Assembly (NCBI RefSeq): GCF_026151205.1 | Contig: NC_087079.1 | Location: 15,066,445-15,130,444, forward strand | From: Bolinopsis microptera | Taxonomy: Eukaryota > Ctenophora > Tentaculata > Lobata > Bolinopsidae | Length of the DNA: 64,000 nucleotides | Direction of reading: 5' to 3' | Shown: one piece after another, positions 48,142 through 58,767 of the stretch | Numbering within the stretch: the first letter of the stretch is position 1 | How the letters are laid out: each line of letters begins with the position of its first letter | Made by a program: the position numbers and the translations under genes | The notes under the pieces: generated by a model | Databases searched by the model: none | Seen by the model: the letters and a program-made list of their open reading frames with translations, nothing else | Told to the model about the DNA's origin: nothing

Positions 48142-49167
48142 ATGCACACCGAACCGTACATCAAATATGATAACGAAACCTTGTATGGAATCCAAGACAA
48201 GGCAGGAAGAGATCTTCTAACATTATATAGCTCTACCATATTCCTATCATCACTCATAGGAGACGTACTCATATTGATAGGAACGCTTAGATGCAATGCA
48301 ATAAAACTACACAAGGTAATGGTGGTAATAATCCAGTACATAGCTCTCACCGACCTGATCATCGTCATCTTTAGAGCCTTGCCTGGCTCCGTGTCTTTGG
48401 TAGCTGAAAGGTGGATATTTGGTGACTTCCTCTGTTATGCTGGATACGTTATAATCTGTACTGCTGGAGGGACTGCCTGTCTTCTCATCCCTGTTCTCTC
48501 ACTCACCAAGTTGCTGATCGTAAAGTTCCCTCTGAGAGCGACAAGTATCTCTACCAGGGCTGCTCATTTTGCCACACTTAGCCTGGTGCTCTACTGCAGT
48601 TTTTCACCTGTGCTAGAAATAATTGTGGACAAAAAAAGTGCTTACTTCAGTTACCTTGACTACAATTGTGACGTCGTCCAATATCTTCACCATACTGCAG
48701 GTTCTACTATCTGCACTGTCCTGGTTGGGTTGAGCGGGCTCCTTGCTACCATGACAACTGTAGTGAGCAGTGTGATGCTGGTTGATGTTGCCAGGAAGAT
48801 GACTGAGAGGGGGCCAGGACAGCTCCAGTGGCAGGGACTAATAACTGTGCTCCTCACTGTAGCAGTTTACTCAATAGCTACCCTTCCTGGAACCATCTAC
48901 TTTATAGGCAGCTGCCTCGTGGCTGAAAGCCAGGTAGAGCTATTCAAGTTCTGGAATGTCTACGTATACAGGTTTTCTACTTACATGGTCTTCCTCAACA
49001 TCATCTCCAACTTCTACATCTACACGCTCACTCTCACAAGCTTTAGAGAGTTCTTGAGAGCCAGGGTTAGATTCCTGGTATCCCCTCTCCTGAGATGTTG
49101 CTCTCCGACTGGGTCAACAGATGAAAGGGTCGGTGAGAATGGAGAAAGACGTAGACTTTTGGATTAA
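48142..49167 (+). CDS. Class A-like GPCR, atypical DRY motif (copy 2)
   Basis: 341 residues, seven helices. TM2 aspartate is in YIALTDLIIVI, the TM3 cysteine in DFLCYAGY, ECL2 CD at about residue 178. The DRY position reads TKL (LSLTKLLIVKFPL), TM6 ends with ATLPGTIYFI and TM7 has NFYIYTL in place of NPxxY. An acceptor TTATTTCAG ends 12 bases before the ATG. The C-terminus is long, with a CC pair (LLRCC) that could be palmitoylated and an acidic/arginine tail. It is more distant from copies 1 and 3 than they are from each other but shares the layout and the RGPGQLQWQG-like loop before TM6. Ligand and coupling are unknown. Confidence 0.85.
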   Translation: MHTEPYIKYDNETLYGIQDKAGRDLLTLYSSTIFLSSLIGDVLILIGTLRCNAIKLHKVMVVIIQYIALTDLIIVIFRALPGSVSLVAERWIFGDFLCYAGYVIICTAGGTACLLIPVLSLTKLLIVKFPLRATSISTRAAHFATLSLVLYCSFSPVLEIIVDKKSAYFSYLDYNCDVVQYLHHTAGSTICTVLVGLSGLLATMTTVVSSVMLVDVARKMTERGPGQLQWQGLITVLLTVAVYSIATLPGTIYFIGSCLVAESQVELFKFWNVYVYRFSTYMVFLNIISNFYIYTLTLTSFREFLRARVRFLVSPLLRCCSPTGSTDERVGENGERRRLLD

Positions 49168-51290
49168 ATCTGACGTTTAACATTTTTGAGCAAATTAAAT
49201 CTAGAAAACAGTTTAAATCAACAAAAATGGTACTTGATTTGCCGCCTGGATTTGATAAAACACTTTCTGATTATGAAGGTGGTCTTGGTATTTTGAATTT
49301 CAATATGACTTTTAATATAATAATAATATAAAAATAAATCATAAAATGCACGTTAATTGCTGATTGATTATATTAGTCGTCCTTAATTCATTGGGTTAAA
49401 TTTAATACTTTAAGTTTAATGTGTATGGCGGAGAAAAACTATCCTGTTTGTAAGCGAACTTAGTATTTGTTATTCTATTTTACATAACTTCTCTGATTTT
49501 GAAATGTTCAACACCGTCACCATGGTTACTATGCAACTTCCTATTTCTCATCAAATTTGCACGTGGGCGGTCGGTCGTACAACAAAGATAATCTTTCGAA
49601 TTATAAGAGTGACTAGAAAGCCCGTGATCACAGGGAGGGGGATAATATTAGTTTTTATCGCATCAAATAGAAGCCAGACCATGTTTGCTAATTTATCATT
49701 TTATGGTCCGATGGTTTCAGAATATAGTGCTAATAGTTTATATCAATCATGAGTTTCTGAAAGATCAAAATTAAAATTATTTTCTCATGATTCCGGTAGC
49801 CCGGTGTAATGCCAAGTAATGGTAAGTGGTCACTAACAGCTGCAGTTTTCCCGAGCCCTTTGTTTTTATTTTATTCACCTTGGATATTCTTCCTCGAGTT
49901 TCGCCCCTTACCACTTTTAACGCCTAATTTTAGATAATAATCGATGGTGAGAAAGCATTCACATAAATGTTCATCTCAAACGATTGTAGTAAAAGGCATA
50001 AAAAACGTACCCCACTGAAAATTATGCGCGGGTTGAGGCCATTATTTATCTGTGCCATTGCATCTGTTACAATTGGACAGTGGAGTTCCTTACTGCCCAT
50101 GATTGGACGTCATGCCTATGATTGTGGTTACAGTTGCCAGTCACCCAGTTAGATGGCACCATTTGGTATTATTACGATTGGACTTTGGAGTCGGTTCTAA
50201 GTAGACTAAATGTTCTCGTATTAATCGGTTTCAGATTGTTGGGTATTAAAGAACATTAATCGTGTGGTGTAATCGTGGTGAAATAGTTGGTGGGATGAAA
50301 ATAAGAGCATGGCCGCCCCGCAAGCTTCGGATTGCGCTCAAGTTTTCCAATCCCCCTCAAAAGTTCGGCCACTCCTCCACGGCCCTACTTAATACTTTGT
50401 TGGTCAACTGCAATTTTAAAATACCACCCGTTAAGGCGTTAAATACACCTGTTCAGTGCTCATTCACTCCTTTTACCGGCCAAAAGTTAATCCCTTTTGT
50501 ATACGTGGGCAATTTTTTGTGACGAGTTAGGCTCGTGGGGTCCATTCGTTGGATGTAAATGTTGAAAGTTGTTGTATATTACATTTATGATGTAACTTTG
50601 TCATTAACTCTGCTCGTTATTTCTGTCCATATATTTAAACAAGTATTTTGTTTTTGCATCAAATATGGATACCGATGGGTGCGAGAATAAGTATTCCGAT
50701 CCAAGAAAATTATAAGTGAAAAATTCTCCTCTTAAAGCTAAAACAGCAAACAAATAAAAAAATGTAAGTGATAAAACCCAAAAACATTTTCTGGTTATAT
50801 CAACTATTGTTAATCAATTAATTATGGCTAATCAAAAAATCCGGCGGCAGGGTAAGGGCTTGCGGAATATATTTAATTGGATAGTAGGTAAATATTAACA
50901 GGGCTGCATGCATGTCCTCCCAGTAATTTTGTTTGTAGTTATAAGTGTAGTTATAAAGTTTTGGGCGGAGTGGAATGTGGATATTGACCATTGCATGGTG
51001 ACTCCAATGTGGGACCTCTAGTGATGTGGAAAATGAGCTAGTTAGTTCTTTTATATAATTTTTCTTATTATATATATCAGTGATCATCACTGCCATGTTT
51101 TCACATGAGTGAACGGCTATCAGCTGGCGGTTACGTACAATAGTTTCACGCATGATTTACGTTGTTTACCCCGTACCACTATAACTAGTAACTACCAGAT
51201 CCATGTTTATGATACTATTCATCCTAGCTTTAAAACGTTAAAGTTTTTCATCCACTCATCAAACTCATTTTTCGTTCTTACTACTGCTGG
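49168..51290. other. GPCR flanking region; no gene supported
   Basis: 49790-49980 resembles the sequence 5' of GPCR copy 1, and 50770-50885 resembles 54990-55095 downstream of copy 3. No receptor frame lies between these, so if a fourth gene was once here it has been deleted. The remaining open frames have no domains. Confidence 0.4.
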
Positions 51291-51315
51291 GGGAGGGGTG
51301 GGGGAAGGGGGCAAC

Positions 51316-51377
51316 CATATTAAAGTATATTAAAATGTTTTTTTTCCTTCCAATTTTGGGGTATACTTTAATATACA

Positions 51378-51435
<58 letters not shown>

Positions 51436-53070
51436 GGGGGGTCAGTACTCAGTACCCATACGTTGGCTCAATCACTGAGTGCCCAATTGAAATAATTCTT
51501 TCTGGTATGACTTACTACCACCATACAGTAACAACTAACAAGTAGTATATTTCGAGAACTCTCGATTAATTAAAGATTTATGACTATGTACCAAATTATT
51601 TGCAGTTGAAAAACCTGGTAATGAACACACCTGGCTCAGATTTGTAATCTTAGACAATAAAAAGCGCGAGCGTAATTTTTCTTTGCCGATTATACATGGT
51701 GTACATGACTACATGTGGTAAGCCAGTATCTGTGCAACTTGAAATTGCATCGAATAACATTAACATTTTATTTTGGGGGGGGGGGGGGGGGGGGGGGCAA
51801 CCATATTAAAGTATATTAAAATGTAGGATTTTTCCCGATTTTGACCCGGGGATATACTTTAATATACTTTAATATACTTTAATATATCCCTATCTCCTTG
51901 GAGGCCTACATCAAAACTTGTTGCCCAAAATAAGCTTGAAATGCAATCCTTAATCGATTCCAAAAAGTTCTTGAAAAAATATTGAAAACTGATGGAGTTA
52001 TTTCAATTTTAATGAAGTTATTTTGGCTAGTATTCTGAACCGAGATATTATGTGCAATTTTCCCAATTTTGTTCATGGAGGTCTTTTTACTTAGTATCCA
52101 CTATATCCAACAAACACTGAGTTATATCTTTTACATAGTCTCATTAAAAATATTGAAATTTTATCGAATTTGGGCAAAAGCGAATTTGGACAAAAGCGTA
52201 TGCCCAAATATGGGCATATTTTTTAAAGCTCATAGCTCAGCCAATTTTTGACCAATCTGGATGGAAATTCGTGTACTAGTCCTAAATCAGGCTTATCTTG
52301 CGAATCTGAGTGAAAAATATAGTTCATCATGTAAATCTTAACGAAGAATATAAATCTTCTAATTGTAGGTATATTAAAGTATATTAAAATGTAGGATTTT
52401 TTCCGATTTTGACCCGGGGATATACTTTAATATACTTTAATATGGTTGCCCCCCCCCCCCCCCTATTTTTGTTATTTTTTATTCAAGGGTCGTTCACATA
52501 TTACGTAATCAGCAGAGGGGGAGGGGGTTTTATTTAGTTTCCAAGTTCAGTTCCCAAATGAATACGGTGGGGGGGGGGGGAATTTAGTTGGAAAGGTGCT
52601 TGGCCGAATATCATAACAATGATTTCGGCTCATAATGAAATGACCAGGGTAGCATAGAACGTAGAGAAAAGTGTTTTCCAGGGAAAAAGTGAAAAATGAT
52701 CATGCTGTCGGGATTCTAGTCTATGACCTAAAGTTAAAGTCTCATACAAGATTTAATCATTTTCGGGGCCAAATAAAAAGCTATCACATTTTATTTGTGT
52801 TTCAAAATATGGGCATATAGTTTTTGGCTCATAACACGGCCATTTTGTGTCCAAACTGGATGTAAATTCGTTAATGAGTTCAATAAGGGACTAAATGGCT
52901 TATCTTGTAAATCTTAACGAAGAATATAAATCTACTAATTGTACTATTTAGGTATATTAAAATGAAGGTTTTTCCGATTTTGACCCGGTATATTAAAATG
53001 ACCCGGTATATTAAAATGAAGGTTTTTCCGATTTTGACCCGGGGATATACTTTAATATACTTTAATACGC
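51316..53070. repeat. Modular repeat of ATATTAAAGTATATTAAAATG inverted units
   Basis: The block CAACCATATTAAAGTATATT...CCGATTTTGACCCGGGGATATACTTTAATAT occurs at about 51317-51376, 51798-51890, 52372-52448 and 52948-53070. Each block is itself an inverted repeat (TATATTAAAGTATA against TATACTTTAATATA). Between 51775 and 52464 two blocks face each other and the outer edges are a G23 run and a C16 run, as if the element ends in poly-G/poly-C. The whole region interrupts the spacer between GPCR copies 2 and 3. Confidence 0.8.
51378..51441. repeat. Poly-G tract of 57 bases
   Basis: An uninterrupted run of 57 G, then A and six more G. Such long G runs form quadruplexes and are hard to sequence, so the length is approximate. 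It directly follows a TATACTTTAATATACA module end. Confidence 0.9.
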
Positions 53071-53189
53071 TCCTACAAATTTTAAGAAAATTCTTGTGAA
53101 AAGGCCCTTTGGGTATGAAATTGATTACCCCCCATGAAGTAGGGTAAAAATGCTTCCCTGGAGAGTTATGGGCAAAAAACCGTTTTGGT

Positions 53190-53395
53190 CACGTGACAGG
53201 CTAGTAAAACATGAATTCGATTGTTTAGGGCTCGGATTAGGGTTGTGGTTAGGGTTATGGATAGCTTCGGGGTTATGGTTAGGGTTAGGGTTGGGATTAG
53301 GGTTTATGTAAAATCATTTTGTACGGCTGCAAAACCATAAAAACCAAAGTCACGTGAAATTTTTGGGCGAGCGAATTAGTAAGAGCCATTTTAGA
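53190..53395. repeat. Dispersed element with TTAGGG-like repeats, second copy
   Basis: Degenerate GGGTTAG/GGATTAG units at 53222-53312, flanked by TTTTGTACGGCTGCAAAACC then AAAAACCAAAGTCACGTGAA. The same flanks, inverted, lie at about 40315-40378, and the distal side (AAAACATGAATTCGATTG) matches 40695-40720. So telomere-like sequence is part of a repeat family. Confidence 0.8.
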
Positions 53396-53427
53396 TTATC
53401 ATAATACTATCCTGTTTCAGTTTTGCT

Positions 53428-54420
53428 ATGAGTATGATATCTAGCCAGCCTCTACTATCGCACTTGGACCCCGCACCACAAATACAGAATAATGCTGAGC
53501 GACTTATCTGGGCAATGTGGCTTCTGGCCATATTTGTAGTCTCAGTTTCAGGGAACATGATCATCCTCCTCGCTTCCATAAAGTACAATGCCTTTAAACT
53601 GAACACAGTTATTGTGACAATCATTCAGCATATTGCCGTCTGTGATCTCGTACTATCTTTTGTCAGTATTTTGACACAGTGTGTTTCTCTAATGGCTGAT
53701 GGTTGGGTCTTCGGAACATTCCTCTGCTACGTAAAAGTGTACTTCAACTTCGGAGTCAGTACAGCCAGCCGTCTTTTAATTTGTGGCATGACTGTAAGCA
53801 AACTACTGATGATAAAATACCCAATCCAATCAAAATCCTGGTCCACGAAACACGCACACGTGACATGTGCAGGACTCTGGGCGTTATCTTGCTGTGTCCC
53901 TGCAGTGTTCCTTATCGTAGATAAGAATGACATCACGATCAGTGACAGCCAGTACACTTGCAATTATAGAAGTTCCTCTACTATTTGGAAAATGCTAAGA
54001 CCGATCGTGACGGGTCTATTTGTGGTGATCCCCACTATCGTAGTGGTGGTTACATCCATTGTCCTGGTGAAGCATCTAATTTATGCGAGAAAAGTATCAA
54101 TCCGAAGTGGGGGTAAGCTTCGCTGGCAAGGCATCGTAACTGTTCTTCTTACTGCAACAGTTTACTGTCTTTGTTTCCTCCCCAAGGCGATTCATATGAC
54201 AATTAAGTTTTACGTGGACGATGACTCGTACCAAGTGAAGGCTCCACGGATTACAGAGACCCTCATGTACACCAACGTTGTTGCTAATTTCTTTGTCTAC
54301 AGTCTCTCATTGGACAGTTTTCGGCAGTTTCTTAAAAGCAAGATGACGACAACATTAACCAGCATGAAATCAGGTAATCAGGAAACAATTGGAGACATCA
54401 AGAGACCCAACATCAATTAG
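53428..54420 (+). CDS. Class A-like GPCR, atypical DRY motif (copy 3)
   Basis: 330 residues, highly similar to copy 1 throughout (for example KYNAFKL, HIAVCDL, SLMADGWVFG, TKHAHVTCAGLWALSCC, DRFRQF-like SFRQFLKSKM end). TM1 keeps the usual GN (SGNMIILLAS), TM2 aspartate and TM3 cysteine are present. The DRY position reads SKL (TVSKLLMIKYP), TM6 has YCLCFLPKAI and TM7 NFFVYSL. An acceptor CCTGTTTCAG ends 7 bases before the ATG, as in copies 1 and 2. Directly after the stop a 21-base unit with AGCAGACATTCCCCTGCA is repeated twice. It is a tandem paralogue on the antisense strand of the CLPB intron. Confidence 0.85.
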   Translation: MSMISSQPLLSHLDPAPQIQNNAERLIWAMWLLAIFVVSVSGNMIILLASIKYNAFKLNTVIVTIIQHIAVCDLVLSFVSILTQCVSLMADGWVFGTFLCYVKVYFNFGVSTASRLLICGMTVSKLLMIKYPIQSKSWSTKHAHVTCAGLWALSCCVPAVFLIVDKNDITISDSQYTCNYRSSSTIWKMLRPIVTGLFVVIPTIVVVVTSIVLVKHLIYARKVSIRSGGKLRWQGIVTVLLTATVYCLCFLPKAIHMTIKFYVDDDSYQVKAPRITETLMYTNVVANFFVYSLSLDSFRQFLKSKMTTTLTSMKSGNQETIGDIKRPNIN

Positions 54421-55888
54421 CAGACATTCCCCTGCAATTAGCAGACATTCCCCTGCACTGAATTTAAGGGTGAGTTCAAAGCACTAGCGGGGAAATTTCA
54501 TGAATTGAAGAGTATACATTTGAAGTTATTTTTCACGATATGTATTACGTTTCGTTTCCATTTTAGTTTAACAAATTTGTAAATTGTAGGTACCTTTTCC
54601 GTTATATTGTGTAATGTGTATATTTATTTTAACCATTGCGTGTTGCAGCTATGTATTAAAGTAATAAGTTATTTCAACGTTCGTCTATGAAAAAAGCATC
54701 TAGCCGAAACTTTGACAATACACGATTTATTTTGTTTTAGTATTTTGTTTAGACTCTTAATTCGTCCCCAGTAATCAAATGTTTGATTTACAAGAAATGC
54801 GAGCAAAGGTGTCCCACATCTATATGGTCGCAACAGTGAATTATATCAGCACAATACCACTGGGCACTAATGAGGTAAAAAAGTTCCTCCCGAAAGCAAA
54901 AGCTTATCAGGAGTTAATTCTTTTATTTTATTTTTACGGTTAAATTCAGTCCGGTACTCATCCCTTAAGGAAATTTGAGCGATAACAACGTTCCAAAACC
55001 CAAAAATCTTTCCTGGTATTAATTGAAGCTTATATTATTTAATTACAGTCATGAGAAAATCTGGTGCCAAGGCTGATAAGAGATAATTGGATAGCAGAAC
55101 AAATGAACAAAATAAAAAGGAACGTCTCCTTGGGTAATCATAGGGTAATCCATTGTCCGGGATATATTTGAGTCGTTCTCTCACCATACAGTTGTCACGA
55201 TGTTTAATTTTTATCGCTTAACTTTTGTTTCGACCATTGTGATAGGACATACGGCTGTTATAACTTTATTGAATTCAATGTTATAACATTTGAAATACTC
55301 AAATTGTACATAGTTTCACAGTTGATATCACATTAAATCTGTACTACTAAACGGAAATTCCCGTTATTACAGTTACATAATATAATATAATATAATGTAT
55401 TATATTATCAAGTAATACGATCAGGGGTCTGAGTAAGAGTATAGAGTTTGGTTTTCACCAGTTATTTGCCTTGTTTACTAAATACTACGATGTTAAAAAC
55501 TCACGCTCGGTCTCACGAGATTTAGAGTTTATAGCACTGTCCTATGTCGCGTAGGTGTTTTAATGTGCTACATTTTTAATGAGACCAAACTCTTTATGGC
55601 CAAATATATAAATATATTGCGCTGTAGTCTAAATGAAATATTGCTCGATATTGGATATTAGGATATTGCTCGATATTGATATTGTTCTAAATTAGATTCG
55701 TCGAGAATCTTTACAGAAAATCACTGTATGATGAATGTTTCAAATAATGTTTGTGCTCTGTCAGCTTTAGTATTTTTCTACAACTTCATTTAAAAGGTTG
55801 GATAGCAAAGTTAAACATCAATATAAATACCTATTTTTCCTATACTGAAAACCGGAAAACCTTACTGCCTTTTATCTAGGTCATAAAT
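54421..55888. other. Spacer between GPCR copy 3 and the SLC35G-like gene
   Basis: No gene is seen. It contains TATAATATAATATAATG microrepeats near 55378-55410 and the duplicated GPCR 3' flank at 54990-55095. Confidence 0.45.
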
Positions 55889-56911
55889 TTGTCGATGGAA
55901 GAAGAAACCAACATCACAACAATATTGCTAGAACCTGCAACAATACTGCTAGAACCTGCAGCAATATTGCTAGAACCTGCAACAAAGACCGAAAACAGGA
56001 CCAAACTCAAAGACGCCTGTAAGAAAATCAGTCCTATGTGCAGGACTTGTTTTCAGCGGTCAAGCTCTTCTCTCCAAACTCATACCTATACCCTCTGGAC
56101 AATATGTTATAACTGAAGCTGGTTTTAATGTCCCCTTCTGTCTCGTTATCTGTGCTCACTCAGGAGTTAATGTTTCACCCTTCAACATCAAGGAAAACAG
56201 ACTGTGGTTCTGGGGGCGGGTTGTGTTTGGCGGAGTAGCTGGCGGATTGAAAATAGTTGTTATTAGGAACATGAACATTGGCGATGCTACGGCCATCTTC
56301 AACTCCGCTCCCATTTGGTCTGGTTGTTTGGCCAGGGTAATCCTAAAGGAAAAGTACACGATCGTCAATCTATTTGCCACAATGGTCGGCTTGGTTGGAG
56401 TTGTCCTCGTTACAGAGCCAGGTATTCTGTTCCCAGATATATCAAGCCGAGGAGAAAGCTCGGTACCGTGGGCCTGCGCAACTTTAGGTGTATCTTTACT
56501 GTTCTCTGTGTCCTATGTGTGTGTTAGAGCGGCGGGTGAAGTGGTACATCCCATGAAGTTTGCCCTCTACACAGCGATCGCTGAATTACCACTGGTTTTT
56601 TGATAAATCTAATGATGGCGGAGTCCCTGGTGTTACCACCGTGTGACTATGTCAGGACTCTTCTATTTTTATGCGGTTTGGGAGCACCCTTGGCAAATGT
56701 TCTGATTGTGCGAGGAATGTCCCTGGAAAATTCCGGACCAGCAACTTTGATGCGGAACTGGGACACTGTATACGCTTATGTATTCCAGGTCATCTTCTTT
56801 CAGTCTCCTCCAGATTGGATCAGTCTTGTTGGGGCAGGACTTATCGTTTCTACCGCGCTTCTCCAAGGGATTGACAAACTCTTCGATATTTCGTGTGGAG
56901 TAACATTTTGA
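55889..56911 (+). pseudogene. SLC35G-like (EamA/DMT) transporter with two frame breaks
   Basis: From 55974 one frame encodes drug/metabolite transporter helices: SVLCAGLVFSGQALLSKLI (TM1), FWGRVVFGGVAGGLKIVVIR, then the family signature NIGDATAIFNSAPIWSGCLA and LKEKYTIVNLFATMVGLVGV, matching SLC35G1 (SLADATVITFSSPVF, LKEKY). At 56601 this frame ends in TGA just after a T6 run. The next frame continues without gap through the second EamA repeat (ANVLIVRGMSLENSGPATLM, YVFQVIFFQ) to a stop at 56911; one extra T would join them. At the 5' side the only ATG-led frame (55889, with repeated ILLEPA units) is out of phase with TM1. Either sequencing errors, or an unseen intron plus one error, or an intronless pseudogene. 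SLC35G members are poorly characterised membrane carriers. Confidence 0.7.
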
Positions 56912-57648
56912 AACATCGTCAAGCTAATTGCATATTGGATGTTCGATTCAAAGGACGATAAGCTCCCTTAATTTTATCTCCATTCACATGCAAAAATAAA
57001 GTGGTTCTAAACTATTTCAAATTGCAATTATTGATTTGTAGTATCAAACTTTAATCACTAGAGGTATAAATTCGAGACTAACCAAAATTGAAATACGTTT
57101 TTAGAACTGTTAAATCCGGATTTATTGTGTCTCCTTTCTCCGTAAATATTATTGAACAGGTAGGACCAGTAAGTATCAGATATAATCGACTATTAAGGGT
57201 TAGAAAAGCAACTGATAAGGAAGATAGATTTTAAAAATCGTTGACCAACACTCCCGGTTCGTTTACACGCTTAGTTGATGCAACAGAGATTACCAAAGAG
57301 GCGAACGCACAAACACATTCACTCTATACTATTGCGCACCCACATTCGCGCTATTGCACACCCACGTGCAACATGACGTCCTCATAGTTTGCAAATTTAC
57401 ATATTTTACAATCTTGCATAAATAGACGGATTTGAACTGGAAAGCGACCAAATTCCCTTACCACTCCCACATTTATTCCCCACTCAACGATCCAAAAGAT
57501 TTCCTGATATCTGGATAGTATAATAGCATACAATCTATCACAATTAGCTATAAAGAATCCTGCTGATCTATAAATATAGTGTCGGATTTCAAATAACTAT
57601 TACTAAACGAATAAAGTCAAACGAGTAATAAGAATCTGTCCGACTAAC
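56912..57648. other. CLPB intron; no gene seen
   Basis: No supported exon. The CLPB exon needed to repair the phase between 57649 and 43747 was searched for by eye here and not found. Confidence 0.4.
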
Positions 57649-58214
57649 CTAGTTAGCATCTTTACCAGCTGAACATTTCCTCTCGCAGCGCCCACATGTA
57701 TCAGGCTCCAGCCAGCTTGGTACCTGATTACAGGGCGAATCAATCAAACGACCAATTGGAATTTCAGAAGGACGAAATAACTGACGGAAGAAAAACATGG
57801 CACCCTGCGCCGGGATGAACAGATTATTAAATCAACTTATCATGTTATCACCCACCTAAAATTAGGGTCAGCACCATCTTTTAGCAGTTTCCTAACTTTT
57901 ACAATGTCTATCTGTCCATCTTCCAGTACCATAGTTGCCAGTTCTCTCGATTCAATATCATCAGCCCCGTCCTTTTTCTTCGAAGCCAGTAGAGCTGACA
58001 CATTTAGAAGGATGAAGGGTGCAGCATACTTAAGATTTGAGGAATTTTTGTTGAACCCGTTTGAGTTGTCGCTGTAATCCTTTCGGGAATGATCCTGGTG
58101 ATATTGTAAGGAAACAGTTGGAGGATTGGAGCTGTGTGAAACTTCACGGGCACAAAACACACATGCTGTTTGGGAATGGAGTATTCTTCTAACACACGTT
58201 CTTCCTAACAGCAT
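57649..58214 (-). CDS. CLPB: CLPB N-terminal exons (mitochondrial presequence, ankyrin repeat)
   Basis: Exon 57856-58214 starts with ATG at 58214. The first 30 residues (MLLGRTCVRRILHSQTACVF...) are arginine-rich and lack acidic residues, as in a mitochondrial targeting sequence. A hydrophobic stretch (APFILLNVSALLA, about 67-79) follows and may be the membrane anchor removed on maturation in CLPB. The exon ends in the first ankyrin repeat (VRKLLKDGADPNF). It joins in phase 2 to exon 57649-57723 (YQAGWSLIHVGAARGNVQLV). This matches the start of human CLPB's ankyrin domain. The remaining ankyrin exon has not been located; the AAA+ part is at 42346-43747. The gene therefore spans nearly 16 kb, mostly intron. 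A CpG-rich patch at 58485-58512 may belong to its promoter. Confidence 0.88.
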
Positions 58215-58767
58215 CCCTTAATAGGATTAAAGTTAGAGATTTGAGATAATCACATCATTAGCAGCTGTCGCTTTGTGATTTTGGTGATGATAATCAGTAT
58301 TTCCAGAGGTCGGAACGAGACTAAAACCACACGATCGCAGAAATAAACATTGTTCAATTCATTCAATAAATAGTAAGTAAAACAAAAATTGGAAACAATA
58401 TCTGTAAAGAAATATATTACATTAATGTCATTTTAATCGAATCGATCTAAAAATGAACTAAAAAAATTAAATTTACCAATTCGGGCGGCCAGCCGCGCGC
58501 GCGCAAACACGGAAAAAGTGCGAGAGTTAACCCGATTACATATTGTAAAACACATCACCCCTTACAAAAAGTAACTTTTAACAGAGTGACCGGGACAAAA
58601 TGCAAAACAGCTTTTTTGGTGCTCATCGTTATGCAAGGGGTATGCAAGTATTTCTGGCATAACACCTTGTGCAGACGACAATTAAATCTATTCACATCTG
58701 CACTTTCAACATTCAGATCCCAGATTTCGTCACATTTCGTAGGTTTGTTTATTAGCAATGATATGTC

